Source: Calothrix sp. NIES-3974
Lineage (GTDB): Bacteria > Cyanobacteriota > Cyanobacteriia > Cyanobacteriales > Nostocaceae
DNA length: 64,000 nucleotides
Direction of reading: 5' to 3'
Assembly (NCBI RefSeq): GCF_002368395.1
Contig: NZ_AP018254.1
Location: 2,480,001-2,544,000 of the forward strand
The notes under the pieces were generated by a model, which saw only the letters and a list, made by a program, of their open reading frames with translations, ran no database searches and had not been told where the DNA came from. Shown here in pieces: positions 57,006 through 64,000 of the stretch. The position numbers were made by a program, and so were the translations under genes. Numbering within the stretch: the stretch's first letter is position 1; each line of letters starts with the position of its first letter.

Positions 57006-57845
57006 GGAGTTGGATTGAGTAAATTTAGGTTGTTTTTCTAACATAAATTTGACAGCATGTTTTGCTTGTTTTCTTTTTAGTGCCAACAGGATAAAACCAA
57101 AAATAAACAAAGACGTGAGATAATTAGAGGGTTCAGGGACAGCAACTGCGGCTCGATTTCTGTTGATGCCAATTAGACTGAGTGTTGTCGAATTGCCAAA
57201 ATATCTTTCAACTGAACCACTTGCTGTTGCCGTCAGTAATTTTTGTTGATTGATAGGCTCTAATATCTCTAGAGATGAATTGTCATTGAAGCTGGTGAGG
57301 ATAAAATTATTATTGTTTTGAGTGCTTAAATTTCCTGCCAATATAAATGTTTCTAAAACGTTTGCTTTTTCATTAGTAATATCTAGTAAGACAAAGAAAA
57401 TATCAGCCCTCGCATTAGCATTTTCAGTTATTGGCCTTTCGATTCCTACGAATAGAGATAAATTAGCCACGAAATCAAATGAGAAAATAGTATCAGCTTC
57501 AATGTTAAGATTACTAATTACCTGCGCAAAACTTTCTGCTATCCCCAAATAATTTTGATTACTACCTGTTGCCAATGTCGAGGTCGTATTGAGTGCAAAT
57601 GGTGGGAAGACATTAAAAAATGCGATCGCATCAGCTTCTGTGAATACACTCCCACCTCTGAAAATGGAGATAGCCTGGGTTTGAGCATCCGTAAAAGTAC
57701 TTACTGGACTTTGACTAAAGTTGGTAAACGATAGTTGTCCTTCAGATAGGGCGATAGTAGCAGCACGACTAGGTAAGATTGCGAATATGGAACCTGCTAC
57801 AAAGGACGTAAGTACGATAAGACCGTGTTTTGCGAATCTAAGCAT
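56967..57845 (-). CDS. PEP-CTERM sorting-signal protein
   Basis: 292 residues. A signal peptide (1-29, ending PSRAATIA) begins it; after a beta-rich body comes VPEPSNYLTSLFIFGFILLALKRKQ, the PEP-CTERM motif, hydrophobic helix and basic cluster. It should be exported and processed by an exosortase. Unusually about 35 more residues follow the basic cluster, and they overlap the 3' end of mdnC, suggesting stop-codon loss and read-on into the neighbour. Confidence 0.8.
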   Translation of the reverse strand: MLRFAKHGLIVLTSFVAGSIFAILPSRAATIALSEGQLSFTNFSQSPVSTFTDAQTQAISIFRGGSVFTEADAIAFFNVFPPFALNTTSTLATGSNQNYLGIAESFAQVISNLNIEADTIFSFDFVANLSLFVGIERPITENANARADIFFVLLDITNEKANVLETFILAGNLSTQNNNNFILTSFNDNSSLEILEPINQQKLLTATASGSVERYFGNSTTLSLIGINRNRAAVAVPEPSNYLTSLFIFGFILLALKRKQAKHAVKFMLEKQPKFTQSNSLFISRITNRLRQ

Positions 57846-57997
57846 ATCAGTGCGTAATACTACTAATCAAATAAATCATAGGTGAAAATGAATATTTATA
57901 TGTAAATTTACGGGGAAGATTCTATAAAATTCATACATAAAAAAGGCGATTGATAGATAAAGCAATGGATAAAACTTAAAAAAGCGATCGCAAGATG

Positions 57998-58080
57998 AAA
58001 TTATCGGGAGGACAACGCTAAAGATTGGCAATAGCTGGAGCTTTAATTCAAAATCCCCGCTTTTTCATCTTGTTAGTCAG
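57998..58080 (+). pseudogene. ABC-transporter ATPase fragment with stop codon
   Basis: The frame reads KLSGGQR-stop-RLAIAGALIQNPRFFILL. This is the ABC signature to Walker B of an exporter ATPase (normally LSGGQRQRLAIARALIQNPR), with Gln CAA changed to TAA and Arg to Gly; nothing of the gene remains upstream. It is a decayed scrap. Confidence 0.75.
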
Positions 58081-58238
58081 CATAAACTTGTACTGTAAAC
58101 AATATCGCCGAGTAATTCTAACTAAACCCGTGAAAGAATCTTCGTCGCTGAAACTCATGGGAAGTGTCAACTAGACAAACAATTGAGAGAGCATAATCTA
58201 TGACAAAATAGTATTGTTGATCTAAGCGGTTACGACCT

Positions 58239-58820
58239 ATGATTTCCACCCAGCGTCGCTATAGCCTGGATGAATATCGCACCATCGAAGAGAAAGCTGA
58301 AGGACGGAGGGAGTATCGAGATGGAGAAATTGTACCTATGCCAGGAGGAACTCTAAAACACAGCCGTATTGGTAGGAATATTTTGACCTATCTTGATTAC
58401 GTGCTGCGAGATAGCCAATTTGAAGCAATTAACAGCGATTTGCGGTTGTGGATTCCAGAATATCGTCGAGGAGTATACCCGGATGTGATGATTTTTGAGG
58501 GTGAACCGCAGTTAAATGAACATCGTAACGATGAGGTTTTGAATCCGGTTGTGATTGTTGAGGTGCTATCTCCTTCCACCGCAGATTATGATCGACAAGC
58601 TAAATTTCGCATATATAGGTCAATTCCCTGTTTTCGGGAATATCTCCTCGTGGAACAGGATGAACCTTTTGTCGAACACTACAGCAAGCAAGCTCAAGGC
58701 TGGTTATTGACTGATTTTAACCGTTTAGAGCAGTCTATTTGCCTGGAGTCGGTCAAAGTTGAATTGCCATTGACGGAAATTTATCGCGGTATTGAGTTTG
58801 AGTCGGCGATCGCGGATTAA
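58239..58820 (+). CDS. Uma2-family (DUF820) putative endonuclease
   Basis: 193 residues starting MISTQRRYSLDEYRTIEEKAEG. The core motifs are YPDVMIFEG, then VVIVEVLSPSTADYDRQAKFRIYRSIPCFREYLLVEQD, with the D-E-x-K spacing of PD-(D/E)XK nucleases. Function unproved, as for the copy at 27803. Confidence 0.85.
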   Translation: MISTQRRYSLDEYRTIEEKAEGRREYRDGEIVPMPGGTLKHSRIGRNILTYLDYVLRDSQFEAINSDLRLWIPEYRRGVYPDVMIFEGEPQLNEHRNDEVLNPVVIVEVLSPSTADYDRQAKFRIYRSIPCFREYLLVEQDEPFVEHYSKQAQGWLLTDFNRLEQSICLESVKVELPLTEIYRGIEFESAIAD

Positions 58821-58900
58821 TTCCATTCTCCATCTAGGCGATAAAATGCCCATTTTGTGCTACATTAATATTACACTGTAGGTTTAAACCAATAAACATC

Positions 58901-59017
58901 ATGATGATTATCATTATCTCGTCGATTATTTTTATTTCCATATTTCCCACACTTCAACTTCTCAACGATAATAGTGAAAACCTAGCCCTATATTTTAATC
59001 AACAATCAGTACTGTGA
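58901..59017 (+). CDS. Isoleucine-rich 38-codon leader ORF upstream of ileS
   Basis: ATG ATG then ATT ATC ATT ATC TCG TCG ATT ATT TTT ATT TCC ATA: eight Ile codons among the first 14. The frame stays open to TGA at 59015-59017, which overlaps the ileS GTG (59014-59016) in a GTGA junction. Peptide begins MMIIIISSIIFISIF and later is Leu/Asn-rich. There is no strong ribosome-binding site. Position, codon content and coupling suggest an attenuation-like control of ileS by Ile-tRNA supply. Confidence 0.5.
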   Translation: MMIIIISSIIFISIFPTLQLLNDNSENLALYFNQQSVL

Positions 59018-61890
59018 CAGAAGCTAAAAGTTACAAAGATACCGTAAATTTACCCCAAACGAAATTCGATATGCGGGCTAACGCAGTCAAGCGGGAGCCA
59101 GAAATACAGAAGTTTTGGGAAGAGAATCAAATATACGCCCATCTGTCTCAAAATAACCCCGGCGAAATATTTATACTCCATGATGGGCCACCCTATGCCA
59201 ATGGTTCGCTACACATTGGTCATGCACTAAATAAAATCCTCAAAGATATCATTAATCGCTATCAATTACTGCGGGGTCGGAAGGTTCGCTACGTACCAGG
59301 TTGGGATTGTCATGGATTGCCCATCGAGTTAAAGGTTCTGCAAGCGATGAAATCGGCAGAACGTCAACAGTTGACCCCTGTACAGTTGCGACGCAAAGCC
59401 CAAGAATTTGCCCTGGAAGCCTTAGAACAGCAGCGTCAAAGCTTTAAGAGTTATGGTGTGTGGGGAGATTGGGAACATCCCTACCTAACCATGACACCGG
59501 AATACGAAGCCGCACAAATCGATGTCTTTGGACAGATGTTTTTAAAAGGATACATCTATCGCGGTTTAAAACCAGTTAACTGGAGTCCAAGTTCCCGAAC
59601 CGCTCTAGCAGAAGCCGAGTTGGAATATCCCGAAGGACATATTTCCCAGAGTGTATACGCAGCTTTTGAGGTGGTAGCTTTAGCTGAGGGGGTAAAATCT
59701 GCATGGTCAGAATATTTACCAGATTTAGGTGTGGCAATTTGGACAACCACACCCTGGACTTTACCCGCAAATTTAGCAGTAGCTGTGAATTCCCAATTAA
59801 ATTACAGTGTGGTGGAATTAGATACACCTTTGGAAACAGTTAAATTCAAGTATTTAATTGTTGCCACCGATTTAGTGGAAAAACTTGCGGCAACCTTGGG
59901 TGTGAATCTTACCGTTAAAGCCACAACTAAAGGGCAAAATTTAGAACATTCCCGTTACCGCCATCCCCTCTACGACCGGGAAAGTGAAATTGTGATAGGT
60001 GGTGATTATATTACCACTGAATCAGGGACGGGATTGGTTCATACAGCCCCTGGTCATGGTCAAGAAGACTACATCACCGGACAAAAATACGGATTACCCA
60101 TATTAGTTCCAGTTGACGATGCAGGTAACTTTACGGAAGAAGCAGGTCAATTTGCGGGGTTAAACGTGTTAGGGGATGGAAACAAAGCCGTAATAGATGC
60201 GATCGCCCAAGCAAGGGTATTATTAAAGCAGGAACCCTATGAACACAAATATCCCTACGATTGGCGCACCAAAAAACCCACCATATTCCGTGCAACAGAA
60301 CAATGGTTTGCATCGGTGCAAGGATTCCGCGAACAAGCCCTAGCAGCCATTTCCCAAGTAAAATGGATACCTGCACAGGGAGAAAACCGGATTAGACCGA
60401 TGGTTGCAGAACGTTCTGATTGGTGTATTTCCCGTCAACGCAGTTGGGGTGTACCCATCCCCGTCTTCTACGACGAAGAAACCAACGAACCCCTGATGAC
60501 CGAGGAAACCATCAGCCATATTCGTGATATCTTCGCCCAAAAAGGTTCTGATGCGTGGTGGGAAATGTCGGTGGAGGAATTATTGCCGGAAACCTACCGT
60601 CATAATGGTCGCAAGTATCGCAGAGGTTTTGATACAATGGACGTGTGGTTTGATTCCGGTTCCTCCTGGGCTGCGGTGGTCAAACAACGTCAGGAATTAG
60701 CCAAATATCCCGTAGATATTTATCTAGAGGGTTCCGACCAACATCGGGGTTGGTTCCAATCCAGTTTGCTAACCAGCGTCGCCGTCAATAACTGCGCCCC
60801 GTATAAAACCGTACTTACCCACGGGTTTACCCTGGATGAAAAAGGCTTCAAAATGAGCAAATCCCTGGGTAATGTGATTGACCCAGACGAAATCATCAAA
60901 GGCGGTAAAAACCAAAAGGAAAATCCAGCCTACGGAGCGGATATTCTGCGGTTATGGGTATCCTCGGTCGATTATACTTCTGATCAACGCATCGGGAAAA
61001 ATATCCTCAAACAACTCACCGAGATTCGTGGTAAAATCCGCAACACGGCACGGGTGTTATTAGGTAATTTACACGATTTCGACCCCGAAAAAGACCTGGT
61101 TCCCTACGAACAACTACCCGCAGTTGATCAATACATGTTGCACCGGATGACAGAAGTATTTGAGGAAGTCACCGACGCATTTGAAAGTTTTCAATTCTTC
61201 CGCTTTTTCCAAACCGTGCAAAACTTCTGTGTCGTTGATCTATCCAACTTCTACATCGACATCGCCAAAGACAGATTATATATCAGCACCCCCAAAGGTT
61301 GGCGACGACGCAGCTGTCAAACCATCCTCTATTATGCCCTAGAAAACCTAACACGGGCGATCGCACCCGTATTATGTCACCTAGCAGAAGACATTTGGCA
61401 GTTTTTACCCTACCCCCCATCCCACAAATCAGTATTCCAAGCAGGTTGGGTGAACCTCGATTACCAGTGGAAAAACCCAGAAATCGCCACTTTTTGGGAA
61501 AAAATCCGGGATATACGCAACGATGTCAACAAAGTTTTGGAACAAGCACGGGTTGATAAAAGTATTGGGTCTTCCCTAGAAGCTAAAGTATTGTTGCACA
61601 TAGCCGACGGGAAACTAGGTCAGCAGTTGCAAACAATGGAAACCAATCACAATGGAGTTGATGAGTTACGCTATGTATTTATTACCTCCCAAGTTGAACT
61701 CGTAGATTCCACCGACCAACTCAAAAGCTTAAAGTACAACCTATTATGTGAAAACTGGGGAATCGGTGTCGTCGATGCAGAAGGGAAAAAATGCGATCGC
61801 TGTTGGAATTATTCCACCCACGTCGGTGAATCCAGTGATGACCCGCTACTATGTGAACGCTGTGTCGATGCCATTGCTGGTAAATTTTAA
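59014..61890 (+). CDS. ileS: Isoleucine-tRNA ligase
   Basis: 958 residues from GTG 59014 (MTEAKSYKDTVNLP, as in relatives). HIGH motif in YANGSLHIGHALNK, the editing domain with GTGLVHTAPGHGQEDY, KMSKSLGN, an anticodon-binding domain and a C-terminal zinc finger (CDRCWNYSTHVG, then CERCVDAI). It charges tRNA-Ile and edits Val. A leader ORF overlaps its start and a terminator lies 30 nt after the stop. Confidence 0.97.
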   Translation: MTEAKSYKDTVNLPQTKFDMRANAVKREPEIQKFWEENQIYAHLSQNNPGEIFILHDGPPYANGSLHIGHALNKILKDIINRYQLLRGRKVRYVPGWDCHGLPIELKVLQAMKSAERQQLTPVQLRRKAQEFALEALEQQRQSFKSYGVWGDWEHPYLTMTPEYEAAQIDVFGQMFLKGYIYRGLKPVNWSPSSRTALAEAELEYPEGHISQSVYAAFEVVALAEGVKSAWSEYLPDLGVAIWTTTPWTLPANLAVAVNSQLNYSVVELDTPLETVKFKYLIVATDLVEKLAATLGVNLTVKATTKGQNLEHSRYRHPLYDRESEIVIGGDYITTESGTGLVHTAPGHGQEDYITGQKYGLPILVPVDDAGNFTEEAGQFAGLNVLGDGNKAVIDAIAQARVLLKQEPYEHKYPYDWRTKKPTIFRATEQWFASVQGFREQALAAISQVKWIPAQGENRIRPMVAERSDWCISRQRSWGVPIPVFYDEETNEPLMTEETISHIRDIFAQKGSDAWWEMSVEELLPETYRHNGRKYRRGFDTMDVWFDSGSSWAAVVKQRQELAKYPVDIYLEGSDQHRGWFQSSLLTSVAVNNCAPYKTVLTHGFTLDEKGFKMSKSLGNVIDPDEIIKGGKNQKENPAYGADILRLWVSSVDYTSDQRIGKNILKQLTEIRGKIRNTARVLLGNLHDFDPEKDLVPYEQLPAVDQYMLHRMTEVFEEVTDAFESFQFFRFFQTVQNFCVVDLSNFYIDIAKDRLYISTPKGWRRRSCQTILYYALENLTRAIAPVLCHLAEDIWQFLPYPPSHKSVFQAGWVNLDYQWKNPEIATFWEKIRDIRNDVNKVLEQARVDKSIGSSLEAKVLLHIADGKLGQQLQTMETNHNGVDELRYVFITSQVELVDSTDQLKSLKYNLLCENWGIGVVDAEGKKCDRCWNYSTHVGESSDDPLLCERCVDAIAGKF

Positions 61891-61920
61891 TACTTTTTAC
61901 TACTGATTTTAGCTTTTCAG

Positions 61921-61948
61921 TCCCTCTTCCCCAGGAAGAGGGATTTTT
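61921..61948 (+). terminator. Rho-independent terminator of ileS
   Basis: TCCCTCTTCC (61921-61930) and GGAAGAGGGA (61934-61943) form a perfect 10-bp stem with a 3-nt loop, followed by TTTTT. Confidence 0.95.
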
Positions 61949-62355
61949 AGTCTGAACTTCCCTCCAGAAAAATGAGATGAAAGGGATTTAACCTTCTTTT
62001 AATGTGAGTTCAATTTCGTTGACAAAGATGTTGTGGGAACGGACGCTGCACGACTTTTGCGTCGCCATTGAAGGCGGTAGTCCTGGTCACTACGTGACTG
62101 TGTAGAGCATGGTCACATTTAGAACGATAAATCATTGACCAGTTAATAGTTAACAGTTAGCAAAAAAAACTGGTTGATGATAAATTAATTGATGCGATCG
62201 CAATTCCTAGTATGCCACATTCCGCGCTTCAATACATATTAAAAAAAAATACAGGATTATCATATCTTAATAAATTTCACAATTATTGTAACACATGGAA
62301 ATACTAGTGATACTTCGGTGCATTAAAAATACTCTCAACTCTCTCTCTTCAAAAC
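61949..62355. other. Intergenic
   Basis: About 400 bp with a GTTAATAGTTAACAGTTA-type repeat fragment near 62142-62158; no gene or RNA recognised. Confidence 0.5.
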
Positions 62356-63300
62356 ATGACTCTCTCAGGTAAAATGAAATTTTCTCCCGGTGATAATCTC
62401 AAAACTCCGATGACAATTAATATTCTGTTACAAACAACTATTCCCACCACCGCAGATGATTGGAGTATCGCTAGATTCTCATTATTGCGGGATTATTTAA
62501 GTTCTCTAACTGATGATAATGGTAAACAATTATGCCAAGTTGTAGGACGCGATCGCATTACCGATATGGATGGGAATGACCCGATTTTAAGTTCCTTAGA
62601 TCAGTCGGATTTTGACCAATTGTGGTTATTTGCATTAGATGTTGGTGACGGTTTAAGTCCCCAGGATATAGCAGGAATTAATCAATTTCGCCGTCGGGGT
62701 GGGGGAATTTTATCCACCCGTGACCATCAGGATATGGGTTGTTCGATGTGTGGCATTATTGATATCGGTGATACCCATTATTTTCATACCCAAAATCCTG
62801 ACCCGGATACTTCTCGCTTAACTCGCGATGACCCCTACACAACCTATATTAATTATCCCAATTACCATTCTGGAGCAAACGGCGATTATCAAAAAATCAG
62901 TGCTACTGAACCTCTACACCCACTGATGAAAAATCCTAATTCCCCATCCGGAAAAATCGAATTTTTCCCTGCTCACCCCCACGAAGGAGGAATCGGTATC
63001 CCCAAAACTAATCCCCATGCTAGGGTGGTCGCGACAAGTAAAAGTATTGTTACTCAGCGAGAATTTAATTTAATTGTTGCTCAAGAAAGCTACCAAGATG
63101 CACAAGGGAATCACCTCGGACGTGCGATCGCAAATTCTAGTTTTCACCATTTTGTTGATTACAATTGGGATATTAGCCAAGGTTGTCCCAGTTTCGTCGA
63201 TGAACCTCCAGGAAAGGGTATGACTGAAAATCCCCAAGCTCTTCAGGATATTCAAGCCTATGTCAAAAATGCTGTTTTTTGGCTGTCCCATCGGCAATAG
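62356..63300 (+). CDS. ThuA / class I glutamine-amidotransferase-like protein
   Basis: 314 residues, or 296 from ATG 62410 (MTINILLQTTIP), which may be the true start. The alternating beta-alpha pattern FDQLWLFALDVGDGLSPQDIAGINQFRRRGGGILSTRDHQDMG fits a ThuA-like flavodoxin/GATase fold, and FFPAHPHEGGIG and SSFHHFVDYNWD resemble conserved His-rich loops. No catalytic Cys-His-Glu triad of true amidotransferases is assured (CSMC at about 130-133). Substrate unknown. Confidence 0.55.
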   Translation: MTLSGKMKFSPGDNLKTPMTINILLQTTIPTTADDWSIARFSLLRDYLSSLTDDNGKQLCQVVGRDRITDMDGNDPILSSLDQSDFDQLWLFALDVGDGLSPQDIAGINQFRRRGGGILSTRDHQDMGCSMCGIIDIGDTHYFHTQNPDPDTSRLTRDDPYTTYINYPNYHSGANGDYQKISATEPLHPLMKNPNSPSGKIEFFPAHPHEGGIGIPKTNPHARVVATSKSIVTQREFNLIVAQESYQDAQGNHLGRAIANSSFHHFVDYNWDISQGCPSFVDEPPGKGMTENPQALQDIQAYVKNAVFWLSHRQ

Positions 63301-63325
63301 GTAGGCAATTTTTTGGTATTATAAT

Positions 63326-63562
63326 TCATGATAGCTGGCGAGGTCGGTGATTTTTCCACGCAACAAAACCAGTGATACCCAGAGTGACCAAACCCACACC
63401 AATAAACGGAAAAACAAAATAATCAAGCAGTCCGCGATCGCGCAGGTTTTTTTGATACTCATTTCCGTTTCCCCATTCAATCCACCCAGGGTGATAATAT
63501 TTTGTTACGCTCGCTACTCTTCGAGAACGCTTCGCGTACACTCCACTTCGTTGCGATCGCAA
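63326..63562 (-). CDS. Small single-helix membrane protein
   Basis: 78 residues. The part WGNGNEYQKNLRDRGLLDYFVFPFIGVGLVTLGITGFVAWKNH has one membrane helix and looks conserved. The first 20 residues come from the dispersed GCGAAGCGTTCTCGAAGAGTAGCG repeat (63505-63560), so the N-terminus is repeat-derived or the start is lost. Not recognised by name. Confidence 0.45.
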   Translation of the reverse strand: MRSQRSGVYAKRSRRVASVTKYYHPGWIEWGNGNEYQKNLRDRGLLDYFVFPFIGVGLVTLGITGFVAWKNHRPRQLS

Positions 63563-63793
63563 TGACGTACTAAAAAAAAGTGGGATGCTCCCTTATCTTG
63601 TATCTCAGGATGAAGATTTAATTACGGTAGATGTACCAAAATCAATACTTTTACAATAGTAAGAGAGTAGGTAAACAAACAAAATTTACCAATCCTTGAT
63701 GTCTCCTCCTAATCTGTGAGAAACTACCCAAATCTGGTAGCGTCTTAAGATAAAGACAGATTAAACCGAAACTGTGTGTGGGGATGTGGTCGC

Positions 63794-64000
63794 TTGAAGA
63801 GTATCTCAATTAAACTTGAATCTAATTATAAACAACTTTTACCCTATATCCGCCCCCAGTGGGCAAATATTATCAAGGGGTTGACAGGGATTATTGGGTA
63901 TGTATTGGCGACTTTAACACTGATGTATTTGGTGCAACAATTGTCAGCGCCTTTTGGGAGTGGTAATGTAGTTGCGATCGCACAGTTGGCTGGTATTTTG
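63794..64000 (+). CDS. ABC transporter (membrane-ATPase type), N-terminal part
   Basis: 69 codons run off the right edge. From TTG 63794 the frame reads KSISIKLESNYKQLLPYIRPQW, then a membrane helix GIIGYVLATLTLMYLVQQL and VVAIAQLAGIL, the start of an ABC_membrane domain as in cyanobacterial MsbA-like half-transporters. No ATG is available in frame; GTG or ATG codons just upstream are in other frames. Confidence 0.65.
   Translation, partial: MKSISIKLESNYKQLLPYIRPQWANIIKGLTGIIGYVLATLTLMYLVQQLSAPFGSGNVVAIAQLAGIL

Noticed and set aside
62356-63300. True glutamine amidotransferase
   Set aside because: The fold looks similar but I could not place a complete Cys-His-Glu triad.

Overview
The window looks like chromosome of a filamentous, probably heterocyst-forming cyanobacterium (Nostocales). 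The evidence is the very frequent HIP1 octamer (GCGATCGC), heptameric short tandem repeats of the TTTTGGA/TTTTAGA type, many dispersed palindromes, and cyanobacterium-specific genes (Tab2/Atab2, an NblB-like HEAT protein, DUF3143 and DUF2555-like proteins, microviridin ligases, a cyanobacterial-type lumenal cyclophilin). No plasmid or phage backbone is seen.

Layout. 1-3.1 kb: 5' end of a lumenal PPIase, then six tandem, almost identical genes for an 83-residue double-glycine bacteriocin-like precursor, each pair separated by a conserved hairpin, closed by a strong terminator. 3.1-12.1 kb: housekeeping (SIMPL protein, esterase, coaBC, dnaJ-tusA-rsgA, dtd, a CobW-type GTPase); the coaBC-dnaJ gap holds a structured element on the minus strand that I read as a stand-alone HEARO/omegaRNA with no iscB gene. 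12.5-20 kb: cofG, TPR protein, semialdehyde dehydrogenase, USP, CBS protein, NblB-like protein, a three-copy small-RNA array with phased operator-like palindromes, and a LuxR-type response regulator. 20.9-39.5 kb: an amidoligase-like orphan, Hsp70-like protein, Tab2, phosphoglucomutase, Uma2, PiT transporter, J-domain/DUF3143 pair, a cytochrome b6-like protein lacking one heme histidine, a cation/proton antiporter, tRNA-Glu, and a GAF histidine-kinase-like protein whose phospho-acceptor His is Asp.

41.3-57.8 kb is the accessory heart: a peptide-export and RiPP island. A C39 peptidase/ABC exporter with an N-terminal cyclic-nucleotide-binding-like domain is followed by its HlyD adaptor, which is split in frame by an IS982-type insertion (17-bp terminal inverted repeats, 5-bp target duplication), then a small HTH protein and a parvulin-like PPIase. 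Next come five precursors sharing a xDLxYLE...GG-type leader, a Ser/Thr-rich companion, and a Nif11-type precursor with two XYG motifs next to a Nif11-class radical SAM maturase (the pairing known for PlpX-type protein spliceases). A microviridin (graspetide) precursor with five repeated core units and its two ATP-grasp ligases complete the island, followed by a PEP-CTERM protein and a dead ABC-transporter scrap. The model is that one exporter could serve many precursors, maturation being done by the radical SAM enzyme for the Nif11 peptide and by the ATP-grasp pair for the graspetide; the hlyD disruption puts export in doubt.

58.2-64 kb: Uma2 protein, ileS preceded by an isoleucine-rich 38-codon ORF whose stop overlaps the ileS start (a candidate leader-peptide control), a ThuA/GATase-like protein, and the 5' end of an ABC transporter gene. 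Functional statements rest on motif recognition by eye; no database search was possible.
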